Assembly: GCF_900089075.1 (NCBI RefSeq)
Contig: NZ_LT593747.1
Location: forward strand, 509,238-573,237
Length of the DNA stretch: 64,000 bases
Source of the DNA: Vaginella massiliensis
Lineage (GTDB): Bacteria > Bacteroidota > Bacteroidia > Flavobacteriales > Weeksellaceae
Direction: 5' to 3'
Shown here: piece after piece, positions 1 to 8,627 of the stretch
How positions within the stretch are numbered: position 1 is the stretch's first letter
How the letters are laid out: the number at the start of each line of letters is the position of its first letter
Notes under the pieces: generated by a model
Databases searched by the model: none
What the model was told of the DNA's origin: nothing
What the model saw: the letters and a program-made list of their open reading frames with translations, nothing else
Translations under genes and position numbers: made by a program

Positions 1-1
1 A

Positions 2-256
2 ATTGTTGATATAAACGGGATGAAAAAGCGATCAGACATTACCATTTTCAGAAAAGATAAGCCAATGGTAATGGTCGAATGCAAGGCTCCTCATATTACT
101 ATCACCCAAGAAACGTTTGATCAATTGGCGCGATATAATGCACAAATCGGGTCGGAATACCTCATGATCACCAATGGTTTGAATCATTATTATTGTAAAA
201 TCAATTATGAAGAAAAACAATACGAATTCCTTCGCGATTTGCCTTGCTATACATGA
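2..256 (+). CDS. HsdR N-terminal-type nuclease-fold protein (5' truncated)
   Basis: This is the C-terminal part of a protein whose start lies left of the window; the frame is open from base 2 (IVDINGMKKRSD...). The arrangement of a conserved Asp (RSDITIF) followed about 15 residues later by ECKAP matches the D...ExK active site of PD-(D/E)xK nucleases. The remaining YLMITNGLNHYYCKI strand fits the stand-alone type I restriction HsdR N-terminal domain family common in Flavobacteriia. Such proteins are small housekeeping-type proteins of unknown role and no methylase or specificity subunit is visible. The stop overlaps the 3' end of the convergent ZIP gene by 10 bases. Family assignment is fairly sure; function is not. 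Confidence 0.72.
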   Translation: MVDINGMKKRSDITIFRKDKPMVMVECKAPHITITQETFDQLARYNAQIGSEYLMITNGLNHYYCKINYEEKQYEFLRDLPCYT

Positions 257-954
257 TGATGCGGCAATAAAATGACGCTTGCCCACGCCAAAGCAAACCC
301 CAAAATCATCATGGTGAATTTCTGCAAGTTGAATCTATGTCCGGCGGTAGCTTCGAACAAAATTACGGTCGAAATATGCAAAAATATCCCACAAACCAAT
401 GCGCTTATCGGGTTGGCATATTCGCTGATCAAGGTATATTTACCCAACACAAACCCCAATGGAGCAGCGATTGCAAACAACACAATCAGCCCGTAGACCA
501 TGGATTTTCGTTCGAGCCGTGACCTCAAAGCTTGAAAAAGAATGATGGAAACCGGAATATTGTGTACAAATATTGCCCAAAGAAAATGATGAGAACCTTC
601 GTTCGCAACAGGAATTCCCTCTATGAATGAATGCAAAAATAATCCTATAAAAATACCTTTCGGAAAGGTTGATTGCTCCAAATGTACATGCCCATGCTCG
701 ATTCCTTTGCTGATCGTTTCTAATATATATTGCACCAAAACCCCTGCTAAAATCCACATCCCAATCTGATGTGTCGTATGCGTCGCAATGGATTGAAGAA
801 ATACATGAGGTAAAATCTCTAACACTGTGATTCCTAAAAAGAAAGCTCCGCTAAAAGCCAGTAACAATTTTATGTTTTGGGAAGGAATACGGATGAGATG
901 CGAGAGGGCAACGCCCAAAAATACACTGCTGATCAATACTAGAATCTCCATCAT
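247..954 (-). CDS. ZIP family divalent metal transporter
   Basis: An inner-membrane protein of 235 residues with about seven to eight hydrophobic segments. It carries ZIP hallmarks: a histidine-rich loop (GIEHGHVHLEQ) in the middle, HSFIEGIP in one helix and FVHNIPVS in the next, the two helices that form the metal site. ZIP proteins import zinc, or sometimes iron or manganese. It is the last gene of an operon whose first gene encodes a Fur-type regulator, and its ATG overlaps the stop of the upstream methyltransferase gene (ATGA), so translation is probably coupled. Zinc uptake under Fur/Zur control is the natural inference; the true metal cannot be read from sequence. Confidence 0.88.
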   Translation of the reverse strand: MMEILVLISSVFLGVALSHLIRIPSQNIKLLLAFSGAFFLGITVLEILPHVFLQSIATHTTHQIGMWILAGVLVQYILETISKGIEHGHVHLEQSTFPKGIFIGLFLHSFIEGIPVANEGSHHFLWAIFVHNIPVSIILFQALRSRLERKSMVYGLIVLFAIAAPLGFVLGKYTLISEYANPISALVCGIFLHISTVILFEATAGHRFNLQKFTMMILGFALAWASVILLPHHHV

Positions 955-1688
955 TTCTTGAAGATTAAAATTAATCTGGGTGAATTTTTGTGGTCGAATT
1001 CATGCAGTTGATAATCACCAAAACATGACAAAAGTTGAAATTCGACCGACTTTGCAATCTCTACAAATTGCTCTAAGCGAATCACTTTGACCAATTCTTG
1101 ATAATGAAAATCCTGATGATCTGCATGAAACCGAATATCCTTTCGGATATAACCCTGCACAACCGATTTTTCGATCAAGAAATTGATGCCTTCTATGGAT
1201 TTTTCTTCGCTTGGAATTAGCTCTGCGATGGCTTTTTCAACATTCAGATAATCCAATACAAAAAGTCCATTATTTTTCAATTGCGCATAAACCGATTCGA
1301 AAACCCGGTCGTGCTCTTCCGAACTAGCAAAATAGCCAAAACTGGTAAACAAATTTACAATGAGATCGAATGCTGCTGGTTTATAAATTGTTCGCATATC
1401 GTGCACATCGAATCTCAATCGTTCGTTTTCGAATTGTTTTGCCCATCGAATACTATTTTCAGACAAATCCAGTCCTGTTACATCATAACCCAATTGATTC
1501 ATAAAAATGGAATGTCGTCCCTTGCCACACGCCAAATCCATTATTTTGTAATCTTTAGGCAAAGCCAAATTAGTCATCAAATTGCGTATGAATTCTTCTG
1601 CTTCGTCAAAATTTCTATTCTTGTACAACAAATGGTAATAAGGCGTATTGAACCATGTTGCATACCATGCTGGTTTTATTTCTTGCAT
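951..1688 (-). CDS. Class I SAM-dependent methyltransferase
   Basis: A soluble Rossmann-fold methyltransferase with SAM motif I (IMDLACGKGRHS), the acidic residue ending strand 2 (VTGLDLS) and a post-I segment (RFDVHDM). The substrate is unknown. The frame is open to base 1715, but that start would overlap the Fur-type gene by 40 bases; the Met at 1688 (MQEIKPAWY) gives a short 13-base overlap and matches the usual start of this family, so it is preferred. It sits between the regulator and the ZIP transporter and is joined to the latter by an ATGA overlap. Its role in metal homeostasis, if any, is unclear. Confidence 0.83.
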   Translation of the reverse strand: MQEIKPAWYATWFNTPYYHLLYKNRNFDEAEEFIRNLMTNLALPKDYKIMDLACGKGRHSIFMNQLGYDVTGLDLSENSIRWAKQFENERLRFDVHDMRTIYKPAAFDLIVNLFTSFGYFASSEEHDRVFESVYAQLKNNGLFVLDYLNVEKAIAELIPSEEKSIEGINFLIEKSVVQGYIRKDIRFHADHQDFHYQELVKVIRLEQFVEIAKSVEFQLLSCFGDYQLHEFDHKNSPRLILIFKK

Positions 1689-2050
1689 TTTGGACATATT
1701 CCGGTGATAAGACAATTGGTTTGTAAAATGGTAAAATCTTCCTCCAGATCAAGTTCGATTCGATTGGCAATGCAAACCATTTGATTGCATCGAACACAAT
1801 GAAAATGATGATGTGAAGTTTTTGTACACGAAGAGGTGTTTTGCTGCAAAACAAAAAAAGCCTTGCCACACCCATCGGTGATTTTGTGCATAATACCGTC
1901 TTCGCAAAATCGATTAAGGATTCTGTAAATCGTCACCTTGTTCATCATACCTTCCATCATGCTTTCGACTTCGTCCTGACAAATCCCGGCTTGTCGATCG
2001 CGAAACAAATTGAGTATCAATTCTTTTTGTGGAGTATTTCGGCGTTTCAT
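1676..2050 (-). CDS. Fur family transcriptional regulator (Zur-like)
   Basis: A 124-residue protein of Fur-family size. The N-terminal half is a winged helix (TPQKELILNLF...NKVTIYRILNRF). The C-terminal half holds the metal-sensing HHHFHC cluster and two CxxC pairs (CVRC and CPKC) that normally bind structural zinc. Fur proteins repress transport genes when loaded with metal. Since the same operon ends with a ZIP transporter, a zinc-responsive (Zur-like) role is likely, with autoregulation possible. The family is certain; the metal is inferred from context only. Confidence 0.9.
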   Translation of the reverse strand: MKRRNTPQKELILNLFRDRQAGICQDEVESMMEGMMNKVTIYRILNRFCEDGIMHKITDGCGKAFFVLQQNTSSCTKTSHHHFHCVRCNQMVCIANRIELDLEEDFTILQTNCLITGICPKCKK

Positions 2051-2080
2051 GAATCCTTAATGCAATTGATTTGCAATAAT

Positions 2081-2112
2081 ACAAAAAAATGCTTTCGATA
2101 AGAAAGCATTTT
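2081..2112 (-). terminator. Intrinsic terminator of the porin gene
   Basis: A perfect 11-bp stem (AAAATGCTTTC / GAAAGCATTTT) with a 5-base loop lies 26 bases after the porin stop. Read on the minus strand it ends in a run of T. It separates the porin from the Fur operon, though the two lie on the same strand. Confidence 0.85.
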
Positions 2113-2137
2113 CGTATAATTTAATGAGATGATTAGC

Positions 2138-3364
2138 TTAAATACCAATTTCGATTTGGATGCGAGCAAACCAATTGTACTTGTTCGCTGCATTGAAATA
2201 TTTCTCTGTTTCGTAAGTCAATTCTGCTTGCAATTTGAATGCGTGCTCCCAAATATATTTGGTAACTCCAATACTGTATTGGTCTAAATTTGGTCTGAAA
2301 GGATGAATAGCTTCATCAACTTTTTTAGTCGAAAAACGACCGATCAGCTCATAATTATTTTGAAAAATATAACTCGTCTGAAAATCGAGTCCATGCCCTG
2401 CCCTTACATAGTTGAAATCTGTAGCATCTTCTGGGTTATAAGTAAAAAGATCATCTGCCATACGATTCATATAAGCCGCCTGAAAGGCAAAACCTTGATA
2501 TTTGAACATCAAGTCTAAAAATAACGATTGGATATCGCGTTTATCAAACAACATATCGCCGCGTTGCCCTTGTGTTCGTCGGGCATCATCGTTGTAGCTA
2601 TAGGCTGCAGAGAGCATGAGTTTTGGTGTAGTTTCGCGTTTTACGTCACCTTCGAAATTGGAACCATCGTTTAGAAAAGCTCCGAACGGAAACAACTCAA
2701 CTTTTCCTGTATAAGCGAGTCCCGTACCTTTGAAATCGGTCCAGTTTCTACCCTCTCCCGTTGAGATTGCGCCACGAATGGTGTACGAAAAATCTTTTCC
2801 TGTACGCTTGCTGTACTGAACTTGCGCCCCAAAATCGCGATCGATATTGAACTCAGAGTTATTGATCGAGCGATCGGTCAATTGCAAAGCACCAGAAGAA
2901 TTGGAGCGTTGTCTATTCCCAGGTAACTTGGTTTGTCCAAACCCAAAACTCCAATTTTTATTGGGTTCGTAATTGATCATTGCATCTCGAATAATGTTGA
3001 TATTTCCCCCATCATTTAGCTCACCAACATCCTCTGGTGCAAAAGAAAGTTGCATGCTGTATTTAAATTTTGGCGAACCAACATATCCGTCTAATCTCAA
3101 CCTCAATCTGCGAATTTGACCATCTAAAATTCCTTTTTCGCCTTCGTCTTTGGCATACGTTGCCCGATTCTGCATTCTGAATCGAATATTTACTTGGTAC
3201 AAACTATCGGGTGAGGTCATTCCCAGTCCTTTACCGTAGCTGTAATAGGGTAACATCGAGGCATCGTAAACGTCCATTCTATTGATTTTGATCGAGTCTG
3301 TGGTTTGTGCTTGTAACGTACCGAAAGTCAAAGCAATAAAGAAAAACAAGAATTTAAATTTCAT
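2138..3364 (-). CDS. Outer-membrane porin, phosphate-selective O/P-like
   Basis: A 408-residue protein with a Sec signal peptide ending in LQAQ, followed by alternating aromatic/polar strands typical of a beta-barrel and an aromatic-rich last strand (FARIQIEIGI). The layout (IRFRMQNRATY, GQIRRLRLRLDGYV, FAFQAAYMN) matches the porin O/P family that passes phosphate or other anions across the outer membrane. Two TAnnTTTG boxes lie just upstream on the minus strand (about 3385-3401). The gene is a single transcription unit with its own terminator. Barrel and location are secure; substrate specificity is not. Confidence 0.85.
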   Translation of the reverse strand: MKFKFLFFFIALTFGTLQAQTTDSIKINRMDVYDASMLPYYSYGKGLGMTSPDSLYQVNIRFRMQNRATYAKDEGEKGILDGQIRRLRLRLDGYVGSPKFKYSMQLSFAPEDVGELNDGGNINIIRDAMINYEPNKNWSFGFGQTKLPGNRQRSNSSGALQLTDRSINNSEFNIDRDFGAQVQYSKRTGKDFSYTIRGAISTGEGRNWTDFKGTGLAYTGKVELFPFGAFLNDGSNFEGDVKRETTPKLMLSAAYSYNDDARRTQGQRGDMLFDKRDIQSLFLDLMFKYQGFAFQAAYMNRMADDLFTYNPEDATDFNYVRAGHGLDFQTSYIFQNNYELIGRFSTKKVDEAIHPFRPNLDQYSIGVTKYIWEHAFKLQAELTYETEKYFNAANKYNWFARIQIEIGI

Positions 3365-3384
3365 AAGGGATTAGATTTATTTTG

Positions 3385-3424
3385 CAAAAATAGCAAATAT
3401 AAAAGCTTGTGAAACACAAGCTTT
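3385..3424 (-). promoter_or_regulatory. Terminator hairpin next to porin -7 boxes
   Basis: A perfect 10-bp stem with an AAA loop (3402-3411 / 3415-3424) lies after the pRiA4b-like gene and can end its transcript. Immediately beyond it on the minus strand are two matches to the flavobacterial -7 box (TATATTTG at 3394-3401 and TATTTTTG at 3385-3392) in front of the porin gene. No clear TTG -33 element was found because the hairpin occupies that place. The terminator is convincing, the promoter moderate. Confidence 0.6.
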
Positions 3425-3456
3425 AAAATTGATATTATTTCTAAAAAGATATTTTT

Positions 3457-3969
3457 TTACAAATCATCCATATCCAAATCATCGTCTATTTGCAGATCGT
3501 CGAAAGAGTCGTCGCCCGCCATGATATCGTCTTCTTCTTCCATGTCGAGTACTTCTAAATCTTTTTTAGGAGCTTTCAGAGGCATTGCACCAAAACGGTA
3601 GACGGTAAGTGGATAGTTGAGTACTGCTGGCTTGTCTTCGATCGCAATCAATTCTACAAAGAATGTCCACAAGTCGAAATAATCGTACACAAAGATCATT
3701 CGATCGCCCACTTTTGTGAAGGCTTCTTTGATATAAAAATCTGCCATGGTTTCGTCTGTTCCGTCATCCGACATGTCTTCCAACGGAATTTCTTTTCCTT
3801 GTTCCCACTCTTCATCAGACTCATAAAATGATGCCAACTCATCTCCTTGCAAACTGAATGCGCTGATAATTCCTTTGTAAAGGGTAAATAAAGTTTGTTT
3901 TTCTTTAATCTCTATATCCCTAAATACATCCTCCTTTGTATCTAGGATTACACGAATTTTATAAATCAC
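3457..3969 (-). CDS. Plasmid pRiA4b ORF-3-like protein
   Basis: A 170-residue protein that begins YKIRVILD and contains the conserved pattern of the pRiA4b ORF-3-like (IS1096 TnpR-type) domain: a beta-rich start, then RMIFVYDYFDLWTFFVEL. The last about 40 residues are extremely acidic (EEEDDIMAGDDSFDDLQIDD...). Despite the family name it is a common chromosomal gene in Flavobacteriia and nothing mobile surrounds it. It ends 6 bases downstream of the CCA-enzyme start region in the same orientation and is probably co-transcribed. Function unknown. Confidence 0.8.
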   Translation of the reverse strand: MIYKIRVILDTKEDVFRDIEIKEKQTLFTLYKGIISAFSLQGDELASFYESDEEWEQGKEIPLEDMSDDGTDETMADFYIKEAFTKVGDRMIFVYDYFDLWTFFVELIAIEDKPAVLNYPLTVYRFGAMPLKAPKKDLEVLDMEEEDDIMAGDDSFDDLQIDDDLDMDDL

Positions 3970-3975
3970 TGCCTA

Positions 3976-5394
3976 TTATTTTATCGTTTTCAAATTTAAG
4001 TTTTTTCCATATTCCACCATATAATTATAGGCAGAATTGTAATTATTTTCGATTTCGCCGTCTAATATCGCTTCTTTGATGGCGTTTTTCAAGATTCCTA
4101 CTTCTTTACAAGGTGGCAAACCGTAGAGCTCCATGATTGTTTCACCACTGATGGGCGGTTGAAAATTGCGGATGCGATCGCGTTCTTCTACATCTTTTAT
4201 TTTCTCTTCTACCAACTCGAAATTGCGAATGTATCGCTTTTGTTTCTTTTCGTTTTTGGTGGTGATATCGGCTTTGCACAGCGTCATCAAATCTTCGAGA
4301 CTATCGCCTGCATCGAACAGCAATCGGCGAATGGCAGAATCGGTTGCTTCTTCGGATATGACTGCAATGGGTCGAGAGCTCATCATCACCAATTTCTGCA
4401 CATATTTCAGGTCGGAACCCAATGGTAATTTCAAACGTTTGAAGAGTTTATAAACCATTTTCGAACCTACAAATTCGTGCGAATGAAAGGTCCATCCTAT
4501 TTTCTTATCGAATCGCTTGGTTACTGCTTTGCCGATATCGTGTAGCAATGCTGCCCAACGCAACCACAATTTATCGGTGTGTACCGAAATATTATCGACC
4601 ACCTCCAAGGTATGATAGAAATTATCTTTGTGCCGCTGCCCTTCTATTTCTTCTATGCCTTTGAGGGCGGTGAGTTCTGGTAAAATATAGTCTAATAAAT
4701 TGGCTTCGTCCAACAATTTCAATCCGACCGATGGTTTTGGCGTCAGCATTATTTTATTGAATTCATCCATGACGCGTTCGAACGAAACAATGGCAATACG
4801 ATCTGCATTTTCTTTTATCGCATTGAAAGATTGTTCTTCTATGTTGAATCCTAATTGCGTTGCAAAACGTATCGCACGCATCATACGAAGCGGATCGTCT
4901 GAATAAGTGATTTTTGGGTCTAAAGGAGTTCGGATAATTTTATTTTGGATATCATCTAAGCCATTAAATGGATCTATCAAGGTTCCGAAATCGCGCTGAT
5001 TCAACGAAATAGCCAAAGCATTGATGGTGAAATCACGACGTTTCTGATCGTCTTCTATTGTCCCATCTTCTACAAAAGGCTTTCTAGAGTCTTCTGAATA
5101 GCTCTCTTTACGCGCACCCACAAATTCCAAATCGTTATCTTCGTACTTGAACATTGCTGTACCAAAACGTTTGAAAACCGATACTTTAGACGTTTTTCCT
5201 AAAGCTTTAGAAACTGCCAAAGCGAGTTCTATCCCACTCCCAACCGTAACAAAATCGATATCTTTCTTCTGCGTGCGTTGCATGATAAAATCTCGTACAT
5301 AACCTCCGATGACATAAGTGTCATGTTGCATTTGCGTTGCAGTTTCACTTATCACGTCGAAGATTTTATGTTGTACAGCTTGTTCTAGATTCAT
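3976..5394 (-). CDS. CCA tRNA nucleotidyltransferase / poly(A) polymerase family, HD domain
   Basis: A 472-residue class II nucleotidyltransferase. The catalytic head shows GGYVRD near residue 30 and the metal-binding DIDFV about 12 residues later; DDPLRMMRAIRFA marks the neck, and an HD domain follows (LLHDIGKAVTKRF). These enzymes add or repair the CCA end of tRNAs. It lies upstream of the pRiA4b-like gene with a 6-base gap and 33 bases downstream of the tsaC-like gene, another tRNA-modification enzyme, so a tRNA-maturation operon is plausible. Confidence 0.92.
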   Translation of the reverse strand: MNLEQAVQHKIFDVISETATQMQHDTYVIGGYVRDFIMQRTQKKDIDFVTVGSGIELALAVSKALGKTSKVSVFKRFGTAMFKYEDNDLEFVGARKESYSEDSRKPFVEDGTIEDDQKRRDFTINALAISLNQRDFGTLIDPFNGLDDIQNKIIRTPLDPKITYSDDPLRMMRAIRFATQLGFNIEEQSFNAIKENADRIAIVSFERVMDEFNKIMLTPKPSVGLKLLDEANLLDYILPELTALKGIEEIEGQRHKDNFYHTLEVVDNISVHTDKLWLRWAALLHDIGKAVTKRFDKKIGWTFHSHEFVGSKMVYKLFKRLKLPLGSDLKYVQKLVMMSSRPIAVISEEATDSAIRRLLFDAGDSLEDLMTLCKADITTKNEKKQKRYIRNFELVEEKIKDVEERDRIRNFQPPISGETIMELYGLPPCKEVGILKNAIKEAILDGEIENNYNSAYNYMVEYGKNLNLKTIK

Positions 5395-5427
5395 GCGACA
5401 AAGGTAAAAGATTTTAGAAAGTTTTGC

Positions 5428-5982
5428 CTATTGGCGAATAATTTTTACTTGATGATCTTTTCCTAGTTTTATAATGGTTGAAGCTTCGCTTTTCGGTACG
5501 AAATAGTGCACTTCATCCAACACCAAATCAACCTTTTGTATAATCGCTGGATCTACTTCGTCTATTGTTCTTGGCGAAGGTTGCCCAGAAATATTGGCAG
5601 AAGTCGATACGATTGGCGCCTTGAGTGCCTGAATAATCTTGATGCACAAAGGATCTTTGGTCAATCGAATGCCGATGGTGCGATCGGCAGCGATAAGTTT
5701 TTGGGGTAGACCTTTTGGATCGTCGTAGATTATGGTCAGCGGTTTTTCGTTGTAATCCATCAGATCCCAAGCCAATTCTGGGACATCGACTATCGATTGC
5801 AAACGGGCTGGCGTGTCTACCAACACAATAAAAGATTTAGCATCTGGTCTTTTTTTGAGGTCGTAGATTTTCTGAATTGCTTCTTCGTCCATTGCATTGC
5901 ATCCCAACCCCAAAATAGTATCGGTCGGATACAACATGGTTTTACCCTCTTTCAATTGTGTTACTATTTCTGCTATCGTCAT
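5428..5982 (-). CDS. L-threonylcarbamoyladenylate synthase (TsaC/Sua5/YrdC family)
   Basis: A 184-residue YrdC-domain protein. It shows the N-terminal PTDTILGLGCNA segment, the KKRP nucleotide loop and STSANISGQPSP near residue 140, all diagnostic of the family. The enzyme makes threonylcarbamoyl-AMP from threonine, bicarbonate and ATP for the t6A37 modification of ANN-decoding tRNAs. It is the short TsaC-like form without the C-terminal Sua5 domain. It is the first gene of the tRNA-related group on this strand. Confidence 0.92.
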   Translation of the reverse strand: MTIAEIVTQLKEGKTMLYPTDTILGLGCNAMDEEAIQKIYDLKKRPDAKSFIVLVDTPARLQSIVDVPELAWDLMDYNEKPLTIIYDDPKGLPQKLIAADRTIGIRLTKDPLCIKIIQALKAPIVSTSANISGQPSPRTIDEVDPAIIQKVDLVLDEVHYFVPKSEASTIIKLGKDHQVKIIRQ

Positions 5983-6052
5983 GTGCTGTTGTCTAGTCTG
6001 GCAAATGTCTCAAATATTATCTAGATACAGCGACAACGCAACTTATTTTTTT

Positions 6053-6979
6053 TCAGTCTATTTCTTTGTTAATTTGTTTGTGTTTTAATGATAACGAAAG
6101 AGGCATTCCCTGCAGACTTGCTTTGAATAGTGGAAACTTTTTGGGCTGTATGAGGCTAGAAAAGAAATATTTAATACCAAAAATCATCAAAATTAGACGA
6201 GAAGCCAACCAACCTTGATGTTTGCGAATGACATAAATTAGCGATATTTTTTGTTCCAATTTTGTGGCTAAAGAGTTTTTGGTACTCAAACCGTGTACAT
6301 GTTTGTAGCGTATGGTCGGAATCATCACTGTTTTTTTACCTATGTTTTTCATTCGTCGCGAAAGGTCTGTTTCTTCATAATACAAGAAAATATTTTCGTC
6401 GAAACCTCCTATGTTATCAAAATCGTGCCGACGCATCAACATAAAAGAACCTGCTACATAATCTGCCGCGATTGGTTGTTGGTAAACTTTATACCGCCTC
6501 GGAAATCGCTTTTTGTTGAACATTTCTAAGATTTTCCTACCAAAAATCTTCCTTTGCCAAGAGGCAAAATGGTCTATTGTTGGCACAAACTGTAGATTTT
6601 CGTTTACAGATTGCGGCGAAACAATTCCGACGGCCGGATGCTCATCGAGATAACCCTTTAGCACCCAAAAACAATCGTCCAATAGTTCGACATCGTTGTT
6701 GATAAAAGCCACATATCGACTAATAGAAGTTGCCTGATAACCAATATTGTTTCCTTTTCCGAATCCTGTATTGATATTGCTTCTGACGAGTTTTAGGTTG
6801 GGATTTTTTTGTTCTTTTATAAAATTTTGTAAACGCAAAAAATCTTCCTTTTCCGATGCATTATCTACAATGATAATTTCATATTTCAATCGAGTTGTTT
6901 TTTCTATAATACTCTTTATCAATACAATAGTTGCCTGACTTGTATTGTAGTTGATGCTTACGATGCTTAAGTCTATCAT
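6053..6979 (-). CDS. Glycosyltransferase family 2 (rhamnosyltransferase-like)
   Basis: A 308-residue GT-A fold enzyme. The nucleotide-sugar core is visible (SIVSINYNTS at the start, IIVDNAS, then AFINNDVELL carrying the DxD-equivalent), followed by the acceptor-side motif YEETDLSRRM. The layout resembles WbbL-type rhamnosyltransferases. The C-terminal part is basic and partly hydrophobic, so it probably acts on the inner face of the inner membrane. Its start overlaps the stop of the upstream GT2 gene by 4 bases (ATGA), indicating coupled translation. Sugar and acceptor are unknown. Confidence 0.87.
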   Translation of the reverse strand: MIDLSIVSINYNTSQATIVLIKSIIEKTTRLKYEIIIVDNASEKEDFLRLQNFIKEQKNPNLKLVRSNINTGFGKGNNIGYQATSISRYVAFINNDVELLDDCFWVLKGYLDEHPAVGIVSPQSVNENLQFVPTIDHFASWQRKIFGRKILEMFNKKRFPRRYKVYQQPIAADYVAGSFMLMRRHDFDNIGGFDENIFLYYEETDLSRRMKNIGKKTVMIPTIRYKHVHGLSTKNSLATKLEQKISLIYVIRKHQGWLASRLILMIFGIKYFFSSLIQPKKFPLFKASLQGMPLSLSLKHKQINKEID

Positions 6980-7788
6980 TCCAAATACTGATCTATGCCT
7001 TTTGGCGAAAATGTTAGTTGTTGATCTATCGTTTTTTGTTGTATTTTGTTATTTTGATCCAAAAAAACTTTGCTCTGCTCGTGATGATAAATATGATAGA
7101 CTATCCCAGAGAATTTGAGGCGTTTGGCAAAAATTCCAGCGTTGTGCATCCTCAAAACCAATTCAGAATCTTCTCTACCCCAGCCTGTTATCTCTTCGTT
7201 ATAACCATTCACTTTAATGAAATCTTCTCGCCAAAAAGAGAAATTGCATCCGCGCATTTTAGATGAAAAATTAGCGTGTTTATTTTGCTGTTGTGCCAAA
7301 AAGGGAATTCGTAGCGTACGACCTCTTTTTTTTATTCCTCTCGAAAAAAAATGAAAATTCAAATTTTTATTTAGAAAAAGATCATTCAGTTTACTTTGCT
7401 GAATATTGACCCGAGATCCATAAAGATAAGTATTTTTTTGAGCTAACGATAGGTGATCTTCTACAAATTTCGGATGCAAAATTACATCTCCATCTATATT
7501 GATGATATAATCTGAAGTGGCTTTGGCAATGGCTTTATTCATGATTTTTGCTTTTCTATTTCCTTGATCTTCTTGCCAAACATGCACCACTTTATTAGGA
7601 TACTTTTTTTTGAAATTATCGACAACAGTTTTCGTATCCTCCCCCGAACCATCATCTGCAATGATCACTTCGTTGGGCAAATAGGTTTGATTTAGAATGC
7701 TTTTCAATACCAATTCCAATGCTTCTGCCCAATTGTAGGTCGATAAAACCAAACTTGCACTTGTCTTCATACCTACAAAAATAAACAT
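6976..7788 (-). CDS. Glycosyltransferase family 2, galactosyltransferase-C-type
   Basis: A 270-residue GT2 enzyme. It has SLVLSTYNW at the N-terminus, the ADDGSGEDT nucleotide motif, the INIDGDVIL metal motif and the C-terminal GWGREDSEL segment typical of the Glyco_transf_7C half of chondroitin-synthase-like enzymes. The protein is closely related in layout to the product of 11271-12095. The first Met at 7788 is used, although MKTSASLV seven residues on is an equally plausible start. It heads a two-gene unit and diverges from the Kdo-kinase-like gene. Confidence 0.87.
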   Translation of the reverse strand: MFIFVGMKTSASLVLSTYNWAEALELVLKSILNQTYLPNEVIIADDGSGEDTKTVVDNFKKKYPNKVVHVWQEDQGNRKAKIMNKAIAKATSDYIINIDGDVILHPKFVEDHLSLAQKNTYLYGSRVNIQQSKLNDLFLNKNLNFHFFSRGIKKRGRTLRIPFLAQQQNKHANFSSKMRGCNFSFWREDFIKVNGYNEEITGWGREDSELVLRMHNAGIFAKRLKFSGIVYHIYHHEQSKVFLDQNNKIQQKTIDQQLTFSPKGIDQYLE

Positions 7789-7841
7789 ATCTTCGATAAA
7801 AAGTTTTTACATTTGCTTAAAAAGAGAACAATAGCCATAAA

Positions 7842-8621
7842 ATGAGCAGAAAAATTGTGTTGAATACCGCCGCCGAAACCAATAGAAATGTGATAGAAAA
7901 TGCCATTGATGATTTTGCTAACAATCGAGACTATTTAGCGAAAGGCAGCAGGAATTCGATCAAAAAAATCAGACTAAAAAACGGTGAAATTTGCACCATA
8001 AAAGCATTTAAAATTCCCAATTTTTTCAATAAAATTATTTATCGTTTTTTCAGAGATTCGAAAGCGAAACGCTCTTTCGATTACGCTAACTTACTGATTG
8101 AAAAAGGTTTCAAAACTCCGACTCCAATTGCTTATGCAGAAAACAGAACTGGCTTATTTTTCTTAGATGCTTATTATTTTTGTGCGTTTTTAGATAACGA
8201 TTTCACTTATAGAGAAGTGGTTCATACGCCCAATTTTCCTGATTTCGAGAATGTTTTGAGGCAGTTTACCCAATTCACTTTTGCCCTACACCAAGCCGGT
8301 ATAGAATTCCTCGATCATTCGCCCGGAAACACGTTGATCGTGGACCATAAAAATGGCACCTACGATTTCTATTTGGTTGATCTCAACCGTATGAAATTTC
8401 ACGATTCGATGACTTTGGAGCAGCGGATCAATAATTTTGTAAGGCTCACCCCTCACCGTGAATCGGTAGAAATCATGGCTAAAGAATACGCCAGACTTAT
8501 GCAACTACCCGAAGAAGAAATTGTAGAAAAAATGTGGGCTGGAACCGAAAAATTTCAGGAAAAATTTCACAAAAAACAGGCACGCAAAAAACGTTTGAAA
8601 AAATTATTTGGAAAACAATAG
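7842..8621 (+). CDS. Lipopolysaccharide (Kdo/heptose) kinase-like protein
   Basis: A 259-residue protein-kinase-fold enzyme of the InaA/Kdo kinase type. A lysine-bearing strand (TIKAFKIP) precedes the catalytic loop IEFLDHSPGN, and YLVDLNRM stands where kinases have DFG. The C-terminus is strongly lysine-rich. Relatives phosphorylate Kdo or heptose in the lipopolysaccharide inner core. It sits inside a run of glycosyltransferases, which supports an inner-core role. The family is clear; the exact acceptor is inferred. Confidence 0.82.
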   Translation: MSRKIVLNTAAETNRNVIENAIDDFANNRDYLAKGSRNSIKKIRLKNGEICTIKAFKIPNFFNKIIYRFFRDSKAKRSFDYANLLIEKGFKTPTPIAYAENRTGLFFLDAYYFCAFLDNDFTYREVVHTPNFPDFENVLRQFTQFTFALHQAGIEFLDHSPGNTLIVDHKNGTYDFYLVDLNRMKFHDSMTLEQRINNFVRLTPHRESVEIMAKEYARLMQLPEEEIVEKMWAGTEKFQEKFHKKQARKKRLKKLFGKQ

Positions 8622-8627
8622 CAAAAC

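Noticed and set aside
2-256. A restriction-modification system at the left edge
   Set aside because: Only an HsdR N-terminal-type domain is present; no methylase, specificity or helicase part is visible and this family exists as stand-alone proteins.
1281-1784. A 167-codon plus-strand open frame over the methyltransferase gene
   Set aside because: Antisense shadow; the opposite strand has clear SAM-binding motifs and operon context.
3457-3969. Mobile-element origin suggested by the pRiA4b ORF-3/IS1096 family name
   Set aside because: No inverted repeats, integrase or transposase nearby; the gene lies in a stable housekeeping operon.
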